5,203 nt of DNA from Mycobacterium sp. (GTDB lineage Bacteria > Actinomycetota > Actinomycetes > Mycobacteriales > Mycobacteriaceae): NCBI GenBank assembly GCA_019246375.1, contig JAFAQO010000494.1, forward strand, positions 1-5,203, in the 5' to 3' direction. Each line of letters starts with the position of its first letter. The stretch's first letter is position 1. A program made the position numbers and the translations under genes. This document shows, one piece after another, positions 1 to 5,203 of the stretch. The notes below the pieces were generated by a model that saw only the letters and a list, made by a program, of their open reading frames with translations, was not told where the DNA came from and searched no databases.

Positions 1-373
1 ACAGCACCGCGACCGGCAGATCGGTTATCTGTAACGGCGTCCGGTGACCGAAGACCGATACATCGGGACCGAACGGGATGAACGCGAACGCGGTGATCGC
101 CGGGACGGTCGAAATGATCGGCGCCAGCACAAATATCGGGCGGTCGACACCAAAGGGAGTGATGCCCTCTTTCAGTGCCAGCTTGATGCCGTCGGCCAAG
201 CTCTGCAGATACCCGCGCGGGCCCACCCGATTGGGACCCCATCGCAACTGCATGCGGCCCAACAATTTGCGTTCGGCCAAGATCGCTACCAGCACGGTGA
301 GCAGTAGGAAACCAAAGACGGCCACCGCCTTGCCCAGCACCAGCCACCAGGTGTCGTGTCCGAAGGCGGTCAT
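1..373 (-). CDS. nuoH: NADH-quinone oxidoreductase subunit H (NuoH), 5' part, cut by the window edge
   Basis: This is the first 124 codons of the ND1-type membrane subunit of complex I. NuoH sits at the base of the peripheral arm, forms the quinone entry channel and connects quinone reduction to proton pumping. The protein begins [11 protein letters not shown] first hydrophobic helix (about residues 10-33) ends in AERK. Next comes the ND1 signature loop [14 protein letters not shown] (39-52), then an amphipathic stretch [14 protein letters not shown] (56-69) that lines the quinone chamber in known structures. A second membrane helix follows (about 79-101), then a loop rich in PFGPDV and [11 protein letters not shown]. 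The ATG overlaps the nuoG stop as ATGA, and a GAGG lies 7 bases upstream. The frame stays open to the edge, and most of the protein (family length about 400 residues) lies outside the window. Identification is very secure from the signature and from gene order. Confidence 0.97.
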   Translation of the reverse strand, partial: MTAFGHDTWWLVLGKAVAVFGFLLLTVLVAILAERKLLGRMQLRWGPNRVGPRGYLQSLADGIKLALKEGITPFGVDRPIFVLAPIISTVPAITAFAFIPFGPDVSVFGHRTPLQITDLPVAVL

Positions 374-2835
374 GCGCCCGCCTCGATCTTGCGCCGCTCC
401 TCCGCATCGCTGCGCTCTGCATCGTCGCCGGCGCGGATTCGCACCACGCTGCCGGCTGTTACACCCAATTCCCGGTGCACCGCCGAGCCCGGCGAGTTCA
501 GCGGCAGCCATACCACGTGTTCGGGCATCTCGGTGACGGCCAGCGGCAGGGTGATAGATCCCCGCGACGTGCTTACCGCGACCTTGTCACCGTCGGCGGC
601 ACCGATCTCAGCCGCCGACTCGAGAGACAGCCGTACCACCGGTGGCCGCGCCGTGCCGGCCAGATGCGGTTCGCCGTCTTGCAGCCGACCGCAGTCGAGC
701 AGCATCCGCCACCCGGTTAACACCGCTTCACCCGGCACGGGCTGCAGCGCCTCTACAGCCGCGATGTGCGGATCGGCGGGGCGTTCCCCCTCCCAGGGGC
801 CCAGTTCAACCAGCTCGTTGCGGGCGGCTTCCGCGGTTGGCAACCCGAGATCCACGCCCATCTCTTCGGCCAAGGTGTCTAGCACCCGCAGATCGGCCAT
901 CGCGCCCTGCTGCAGCGTAGCCGGAAAGGTTCGATGCCGGCCTTCCCAGTTGATGAAGGTGCCGGACTTCTCCACGGTCGGGGCGATCGGGAACACCACA
1001 TCGGCGCGTTCGGTAACCGCGCTGGGGCGTAGCTCCAGGCTGACAATGAAACCGACGGCATCCAGCGCGGCCAACGCGCCGTCGGGATCGGCAAGGTCGT
1101 CAGGTTCGACACCGCCGACCACCAGCGCGCCCAGCGTCCCATCGGCGGCAGCGGCCAATATCCCGTCGGTGTCGCGTCCCGGCGACGACGGCAGATCGTC
1201 GACGTGCCACGCCGTGCAGACGTGCGACCTGGCTGTGTCATCCGTCAGCGGCCGCCCACCCGGTAACAACCCGCCCAGCGCACCGGCATCCAACGCGCCG
1301 CGTTCCCCGGCGCGCCGCGGTACCCAGGCCAGCCGTGCCCCGGTGGTGTCGGCGAGCCGCGCCGCGGCCGACAAACCGCCCGGCACCGTGGCAAGTCGTT
1401 CGCCGACCATGATGACCGCGCCCCGCTGCTGCAACAGCTCGCCGACTTCGCCGTCAGCCAGCCCGTCCAGCGTTGCCGCCTCCGCGCCGGGGACAGTCTG
1501 GAGCAACCGGCCCGACATCTTCTGCAGCCCGCGGCTCGCGAACGGGGCGATGGCATATACCGGCACGCGGTGCTTGAGCGCGGCTTTGCGCAACCGCAGG
1601 AACACGATCGGCGACTCGTCCTCCGGCTCGAACCCGACGAGCAGCACCACCGGCGCCGATTCCAGGTCGGAGTAGCTGACGGTGATCGGCCTACCGGCCA
1701 CCCGGGCCGCGAGGAACTCGGCCTCTTCCGCCGAGTGCGGGCGGACGCGGAAGTCGATGTCGTTGCCGCCCAATGCAATTCGGGCGAACTTGGCGTAAGC
1801 GTACGCGTCTTCCCACGTCATCCGCCCGCCGACCAGAACGCCCACGCGCCCCCGCTCCGAGGCGAGTCCCTCAGCCGCCACGGTCAGCGCGTGCGACCAC
1901 GACGTCGGCGCCAGCGCGCCGTCGGCATCTCGGATCAGGGGAGTGGTGATCCGGTCGGGCTGGGTGGCGTAGGTGAACGCCCACCGGCCCTTATCGCAGT
2001 TCCACTCCTCGTTGACCTCCGGGTCATCGCCGGCGAGGCGGCGCATGACCTTGCCGCGGCGGTGATCGCTGCGCTGAGCGCACCCGGATGCGCAGTGCTC
2101 ACACACGCTCGGGCTGGATACCAAATCGAAGGGACGGGCCCGGAACCGGTAGGCGGTTGAGGTCAACGCGCCCACCGGGCAAACCTGCACGGTGTTGCCC
2201 GAGAAATAGGAGTCGAACGGTTCGTTGGCGTAGATGCCCACTTGCTGCAGCGCACCGCGCTCCAACATCTCGATGAAGGGGTCACCGGCGATCTGGTAGG
2301 AGAACCGGGTACAGCGGGCGCACAAGACACATCGCTCCCGATCCAGCAGAACTTGCGAGGAGATGTTGATCGGCTTGGCGAATGTGCGCTTGACGTCGGT
2401 GAAGCGGGAATCGGCGCGGCCGTTGGACATCGCCTGGTTCTGCAGCGGGCATTCGCCGCCCTTATCGCACATCGGGCAGTCCAGCGGATGGTTGATCAGC
2501 AGCATTTCCATCACGCCCTGCTGCGCTTTGTCGGCGGCCGCGGACGTGAGCTGGGTGCGTACGACCATGTCGTCGGCGACCGGCGTCGTGCACGACGCCA
2601 TGGGTTTGCGCTGGCCCTCGATTTCGACCAGGCATTGCCGGCATGCGCCGACCGGGTCCAGCAGCGGGTGGTCGCAGAACCGCGGGATCTGGACGCCCAT
2701 CAACTCGGCGGCGCGGATCACCAGCGTCCCCTTCGGCACGCTGATCTCGACACCGTCGATCGTCAGCGTCACCATCTCAGGCGGGGCTACGTCGCCGCCG
2801 GTTTGAGGTTTGGCCGCACCAGAAAGGCTTGTCAT
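370..2835 (-). CDS. nuoG: NADH-quinone oxidoreductase subunit G (NuoG), iron-sulfur subunit
   Basis: This is the large iron-sulfur subunit (821 residues) of the complex I N-module, which carries electrons from NuoF toward the quinone site. The N-terminal ferredoxin-like domain (about 21-97) holds the [2Fe-2S] N1b ligands C54, C65, C68 and C82. The His/Cys motif H116, C120, C123, C129 binds [4Fe-4S] N5. C169, C172, C175 with C219 bind N4. C245, C248, C252 and C280 match the N7 cluster, which many bacteria keep and mitochondria lack. Residues from about 297 resemble molybdopterin oxidoreductases but form a structural shell, with a C-terminal barrel-like domain at about 703-802. A charged tail (803-821) follows. 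The start ATG at 2835 lies 7 bases after the nuoF stop. The same frame is open to 2916, but that extension would overlap nuoF and reads as low-quality Arg/Ala-rich sequence. Residue 21 ([10 protein letters not shown]) begins the conserved fold, so a later start is possible but less likely. In M. tuberculosis, NuoG has been linked to blocking host macrophage apoptosis; nothing here tests that. Confidence 0.97.
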   Translation of the reverse strand: MTSLSGAAKPQTGGDVAPPEMVTLTIDGVEISVPKGTLVIRAAELMGVQIPRFCDHPLLDPVGACRQCLVEIEGQRKPMASCTTPVADDMVVRTQLTSAAADKAQQGVMEMLLINHPLDCPMCDKGGECPLQNQAMSNGRADSRFTDVKRTFAKPINISSQVLLDRERCVLCARCTRFSYQIAGDPFIEMLERGALQQVGIYANEPFDSYFSGNTVQVCPVGALTSTAYRFRARPFDLVSSPSVCEHCASGCAQRSDHRRGKVMRRLAGDDPEVNEEWNCDKGRWAFTYATQPDRITTPLIRDADGALAPTSWSHALTVAAEGLASERGRVGVLVGGRMTWEDAYAYAKFARIALGGNDIDFRVRPHSAEEAEFLAARVAGRPITVSYSDLESAPVVLLVGFEPEDESPIVFLRLRKAALKHRVPVYAIAPFASRGLQKMSGRLLQTVPGAEAATLDGLADGEVGELLQQRGAVIMVGERLATVPGGLSAAARLADTTGARLAWVPRRAGERGALDAGALGGLLPGGRPLTDDTARSHVCTAWHVDDLPSSPGRDTDGILAAAADGTLGALVVGGVEPDDLADPDGALAALDAVGFIVSLELRPSAVTERADVVFPIAPTVEKSGTFINWEGRHRTFPATLQQGAMADLRVLDTLAEEMGVDLGLPTAEAARNELVELGPWEGERPADPHIAAVEALQPVPGEAVLTGWRMLLDCGRLQDGEPHLAGTARPPVVRLSLESAAEIGAADGDKVAVSTSRGSITLPLAVTEMPEHVVWLPLNSPGSAVHRELGVTAGSVVRIRAGDDAERSDAEERRKIEAGA
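381..384 (-). promoter_or_regulatory. Putative ribosome binding site of nuoH
   Basis: The minus strand reads GAGG, ending 7 bases before the nuoH ATG, inside the last codons of nuoG. A stronger GGAGGAG (397-403) is present but sits 23 bases from the ATG, too far for normal initiation. The ATGA overlap points to coupling with nuoG translation. Confidence 0.5.
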
Positions 2836-2842
2836 CAGGCCG

Positions 2843-4162
2843 TCACGCCTCCCCGTTTGCCGTGAGCAGGGATTCTCGAGGGTCGAACGGGCAGCCGCCG
2901 CCCTCGACGTGTGCAACGTACTCGTCGCGGAAGTACTTGAGCGACGAGATCACCGGCATCGCCGCGCCATCGCCCAACGCGCAGAACGACTTTCCCAAGA
3001 TGTTGTCCGCGATGTCCGCCAGCTTATCGAGGTCCTCGTCGGTGCCCTTGCCGGTCTCCAGCCGCTCGTAGATTTGCTCCAGCCAATACGTGCCTTCCCG
3101 GCACGGGGTGCACTTGCCGCACGACTCATGCTGATAGAACTCGGTCCAGCGCCGGACGGCACGCACTACGCAAGTGGTCTCGTCGAAGATCTCCAGGGCC
3201 TTGGTGCCCAGCATTGATCCGGCTTCGCCGACAGCTTCGTAGTCCAGTGGCACGTCGAGGTGCTCGTCGGTCAGCAGCGGTGTCGAGGACCCGCCCGGCG
3301 TCCAGAACTTCAGCCGGTGCCCGGCCCGCACTCCGCCGGCATAGTCGAGCAACTCGCGCAGCGTGATACCCAACGGCGCCTCGTACTGGCCAGGGCGGGT
3401 CACGTGGCCAGATAGCGAGTACAGGTTGAAGCCGGGCGATTTCTCGCTGCCCATCGACCGGAACCAGTCCACCCCGTTGAGGATGATCGGCGGCACGCTG
3501 GCGATGGTTTCCACGTTGTTGATCACCGTGGGGCATCCATAGAGCCCGGCCACCGCCGGAAACGGTGGGCGAAGCCGCGGCTGGCCGCGCCGGCCCTCGA
3601 GCGAATCCAGCAGCGCGGTCTCCTCGCCGCAGATGTAGGCGCCCGCGCCGGCGTGCACCACCATCTCCAAGTCGTAGCCGGAACCGGCGATATCGCGGCC
3701 CAAGAAACCCGCCTCATACGCTTCGGCCACCGCGTGTCGCAGCCGCCGCAGCACCGGGACCACTTCGCCGCGCAGGTAGATGAACGCATGGCTGGCGCGG
3801 ATCGCGTAGGCGGCGATGATGCTGCCTTCAATCAGGAAGTGCGGTGTGGCGAACATTATCGGGATGTCCTTGCACGTTCCGGGCTCGGACTCGTCGGCAT
3901 TGACGACGAGATAGTGCGGCTTGGCGGCCGGGCCCTTGTCGCCTTGCGGGATGAACCCCCACTTCGTCCCGGTCCCGAAACCGGCCCCGCCGCGTCCGCG
4001 CAGCCCGGAATCCTTCACGGTCTGCAGCACTTCCTCGGGCTTCATGTCGAGGGCTTTCTGCAGGGCCCGATAGCCGTCGTGGCGGCGATAGGTCTCAAGA
4101 GTCCACGATTGCGGGTCGTCCCAGTAGCGGGTCAGTACGGGAGTCAAGGCGGTCTTCGGCAT
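2843..4162 (-). CDS. nuoF: NADH-quinone oxidoreductase subunit F (NuoF), NADH- and FMN-binding
   Basis: This is the 439-residue flavoprotein that oxidises NADH at the tip of the complex I peripheral arm and passes electrons through FMN to the [4Fe-4S] cluster N3. The glycine-rich nucleotide loop [16 protein letters not shown] covers residues 53-68, and NADESEPGT (88-96) also faces [23 protein letters not shown] (172-187) is the first 51-kDa family signature; its acidic pair E180/E181 belongs to the NAD site. [12 protein letters not shown] (346-357) is the second signature, giving C348, C351 and C354, with C394 (SFCALGD) as the fourth N3 ligand. The length is normal for the family. The ATG at 4162 shares its A with the nuoE stop (TGATG), and GGGAAAGG sits 6 bases upstream. 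The frame is open as far as 4594, but the extra part is antisense-like nonsense inside nuoE. Its neighbours NuoE and NuoG are its physical partners. Confidence 0.98.
   Translation of the reverse strand: MPKTALTPVLTRYWDDPQSWTLETYRRHDGYRALQKALDMKPEEVLQTVKDSGLRGRGGAGFGTGTKWGFIPQGDKGPAAKPHYLVVNADESEPGTCKDIPIMFATPHFLIEGSIIAAYAIRASHAFIYLRGEVVPVLRRLRHAVAEAYEAGFLGRDIAGSGYDLEMVVHAGAGAYICGEETALLDSLEGRRGQPRLRPPFPAVAGLYGCPTVINNVETIASVPPIILNGVDWFRSMGSEKSPGFNLYSLSGHVTRPGQYEAPLGITLRELLDYAGGVRAGHRLKFWTPGGSSTPLLTDEHLDVPLDYEAVGEAGSMLGTKALEIFDETTCVVRAVRRWTEFYQHESCGKCTPCREGTYWLEQIYERLETGKGTDEDLDKLADIADNILGKSFCALGDGAAMPVISSLKYFRDEYVAHVEGGGCPFDPRESLLTANGEA
2848..2854 (-). promoter_or_regulatory. Putative ribosome binding site of nuoG, with long spacing
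   Basis: The minus strand reads GGGGAGG, an excellent Shine-Dalgarno core, but it ends 12 bases before the nuoG ATG, longer than the usual 5-9. No closer purine-rich block exists in the sequence GCGTGACGGCCTG between it and the ATG. Initiation probably also relies on ribosomes ending nuoF 7 bases upstream. Confidence 0.5.
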
Positions 4163-4953
4163 CACTCGCCTTTCCCGGAGGGTGTGCTGTCGGCCGGGGG
4201 TGCCGTCATGTCGTTTTCCTGTGCGACGCGCAGACCGGCCAGGGTGGCCGCACCGGCACCGCCCTGACCTTCGTCGGGACGTTGGTCGGGAAAGCCAGCC
4301 AGGATCCGCTCGGTCTGGCGGAAGGAGCACAGCGGGGCGCCCCGGGTGGGATTCGGGATTTCGCCGGACCGCAGCCCGTCGACGAGCTCGCGTGCCGACG
4401 CGCAAGTCTGGTTGTCGAAGAACTCCCAGTTGACCATCACCACCGGGGCGTAGTCGCAGGCGGCGTTGCATTCGACGTGCTGCAAGGTCACAGTCCCGTC
4501 GTCGGTGGTCTGGTCGTTGTCGATGCCGAGGTGCTCTTTGAGCGCCTCGAAGATCGCGTCGCCGCCCATGACCGCGCATAATGTGTTGGTGCACACGCCA
4601 ACCAGGTAATCGCCGGTGGGCCCGCGCCGATACATCGAATAGAAGCTCGCCACGGCCGCCACCTCGGCCCCCGTCAGCCCCAGCTGTTCACCGCAGAACT
4701 CCAAACCCGCGGGGGTCAGGTAAGAGTCCTCCGACTGCACCAGGTGCAGCAGCGGCAGTATCGCCGAGCGATGGTTGGGGTAGCGCCCGAGGATTTCTTT
4801 GGCGTCGACCTCCAGCCGCGCCTTGACTTCGGCCGGATATGACTGGGGAGCGCCTTCGACGACGAATTGCCCGGGCTCTTCCGGCGGCGGGCCGAGTTGG
4901 ATGAATATCCGCTCGCCCGAAGAGCCGACGGCGGGCGCCTGCGGCCCCGTCAC
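4162..4953 (-). CDS. nuoE: NADH-quinone oxidoreductase subunit E (NuoE), 24-kDa [2Fe-2S] subunit
   Basis: This is the 263-residue thioredoxin-fold subunit that holds the [2Fe-2S] cluster N1a next to the FMN of NuoF. A helical N-terminal part (about 42-110, with [10 protein letters not shown] and LLPLLHLVQ) precedes the cluster domain. Ligands are C121 and C126 in [14 protein letters not shown] and C162 and C166 in [16 protein letters not shown], the usual Cx4C...Cx3C layout. The start is a GTG at 4953 that overlaps the nuoD stop as GTGA; a GGGCGGGG lies 7 bases upstream. The open frame runs upstream to an ATG at 5028, but that would overlap nuoD by about 79 bases with unrelated Arg-rich sequence. 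Compared with proteobacterial NuoE (about 160-170 residues) it has a longer N-terminus and a C-terminal tail from about residue 198 ending in a Gly/Ala/Pro-rich stretch. As I recall it, the M. tuberculosis protein has the same extension. Confidence 0.97.
   Translation of the reverse strand: MTGPQAPAVGSSGERIFIQLGPPPEEPGQFVVEGAPQSYPAEVKARLEVDAKEILGRYPNHRSAILPLLHLVQSEDSYLTPAGLEFCGEQLGLTGAEVAAVASFYSMYRRGPTGDYLVGVCTNTLCAVMGGDAIFEALKEHLGIDNDQTTDDGTVTLQHVECNAACDYAPVVMVNWEFFDNQTCASARELVDGLRSGEIPNPTRGAPLCSFRQTERILAGFPDQRPDEGQGGAGAATLAGLRVAQENDMTAPPADSTPSGKGE
4169..4176 (-). promoter_or_regulatory. Ribosome binding site of nuoF
   Basis: The minus strand reads GGGAAAGG, ending 6 bases before the nuoF ATG and lying inside the last codons of nuoE. 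Together with the TGATG junction it decides the nuoF start at 4162 in favour of the long upstream extension of the same frame. Confidence 0.65.
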
Positions 4954-5203
4954 CGGTCGACCCCGCCCATCACCGGATCGATGCTGGCGACCGCGGCGAT
5001 CACATCGGCGACCATCCCGCCCTCGCACATCGCGGCGACGGCTTGCAGGTTGGTGAACGACGGGTCCCGGTAGTGCACCCGGTAGGGGCGGGTACCGCCG
5101 TCGCTGACCATGTGCACGCCCAGCTCGCCGCGTGGTGACTCCACCGCGACGTACACCTGGCCCGGCGGAACCCGGATGCCTTCGGTGACCAGCTTGAAGT
5201 GGT
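4950..5203 (-). CDS. nuoD: NADH-quinone oxidoreductase subunit D (NuoD), 3' end, cut by the window edge
   Basis: This is the last 83 codons of the 49-kDa subunit of the complex I Q-module, which with NuoB forms the quinone-reduction pocket near the terminal cluster N2. The visible part reads [20 protein letters not shown] and then [20 protein letters not shown]; the ESPRGELG stretch is a family hallmark. [11 protein letters not shown] and the terminal [11 protein letters not shown] complete the C-terminus, which is vestigial relative to the NiFe-hydrogenase large subunit and lacks that family's nickel-binding cysteines. The terminal Asp-Arg is conserved in the family. The stop TGA overlaps the nuoE GTG start. 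An in-frame GTG at 5156 could be mistaken for a start, but the frame continues with family-like sequence to the edge. The start and most of the protein lie outside the window. Confidence 0.97.
   Translation of the reverse strand, partial: HFKLVTEGIRVPPGQVYVAVESPRGELGVHMVSDGGTRPYRVHYRDPSFTNLQAVAAMCEGGMVADVIAAVASIDPVMGGVDR
4961..4968 (-). promoter_or_regulatory. Putative ribosome binding site of nuoE
   Basis: On the minus strand the bases read GGGCGGGG, ending 7 bases before the nuoE GTG, all inside the end of nuoD. It is G-rich but an imperfect match to the anti-Shine-Dalgarno sequence. With the GTGA stop/start overlap it supports the GTG at 4953 and suggests that nuoE is translated largely by coupling to nuoD. 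Confidence 0.5.

Noticed and set aside
1245..1778. Minus-strand 177-codon frame inside nuoG
   Set aside because: It is out of frame with nuoG, rich in Arg, Ser and Cys, and typical of a shifted reading frame in high-GC coding DNA.
2242..2865. Long plus-strand open frame (207 codons) opposite the nuoG iron-sulfur region
   Set aside because: It lies opposite the most conserved cysteine motifs of nuoG and has no recognisable domain; it is a GC-rich shadow.
2836..2916. Upstream extension of the nuoG frame to 2916
   Set aside because: It lies inside nuoF, shows no family-like sequence, and the ATG at 2835 fits the operon spacing.
3653..4267. Plus-strand open frame (204 codons) opposite nuoF
   Set aside because: It is antisense to the FMN/NAD-binding region of nuoF, with no motif or ribosome binding site that I can see.
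4163..4594. Upstream extension of the nuoF frame that would give a 583-residue protein
   Set aside because: The extra 144 residues are Arg-rich sequence from another frame of nuoE, without family similarity. The ATG at 4162 has a good ribosome binding site and abuts the nuoE stop.
4954..5028. Upstream extension of the nuoE frame to an ATG at 5028
   Set aside because: It overlaps the well-conserved nuoD C-terminus, and its translation is Arg/Gly-rich noise; the GTG in a GTGA overlap is the better start.
1..5203. Possible mobile element, CRISPR array, RNA gene, defence or other novel system
   Set aside because: Coding sequence of five complex I genes covers everything except 7 bases between nuoF and nuoG, and I saw no repeats, inverted termini or RNA-like segments.

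Overview
The window is an internal stretch of a mycobacterial nuo operon, which encodes the proton-pumping NADH:quinone oxidoreductase (respiratory complex I, NDH-1). All real genes lie on the minus strand. In transcription order, from right to left, they are the 3' end of nuoD, then complete nuoE, nuoF and nuoG, then the 5' part of nuoH. The DNA is GC-rich with strong G/C at third codon positions. The proteins read as close relatives of Mycobacterium tuberculosis Nuo subunits as I remember them, but with many substitutions, so a non-tuberculosis-complex Mycobacterium is the likeliest source. The species cannot be fixed from the sequence alone.

Layout on the minus strand: nuoD C-terminus 5203-4950, nuoE 4953-4162, nuoF 4162-2843, nuoG 2835-370, nuoH 373 to the window's left edge. 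The junctions are extremely tight: a 4-base GTGA overlap (D/E), a 1-base TGATG overlap (E/F), a 7-base gap (F/G) and a 4-base ATGA overlap (G/H). There is no intergenic stretch long enough for a promoter, terminator or RNA gene, so the five genes should be one polycistronic, translationally coupled unit whose promoter lies upstream of the window.

How they work together: NuoF oxidises NADH through FMN. Electrons pass through the NuoF [4Fe-4S] cluster (N3) and the chain in NuoG (N1b, N4, N5), with N1a in NuoE beside the FMN. NuoE, NuoF and NuoG form the N-module at the tip of the peripheral arm. NuoD forms part of the quinone-reduction site, and NuoH is the membrane subunit that forms the quinone entry channel and joins the arm to the proton pumps. 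All expected cluster ligands are visible, including the four cysteines of the off-pathway N7 cluster in NuoG, so the subunits look functional.

I found no mobile element, CRISPR array, RNA gene or previously undescribed system. The many long open frames on the plus strand and in other minus-strand frames are GC-rich shadows of the nuo genes. The observations offered are modest: a possible unusual residue next to a NuoG cluster, a charged NuoG tail, a NuoE tail, a variant FMN loop in NuoF, and details of the gene junctions.
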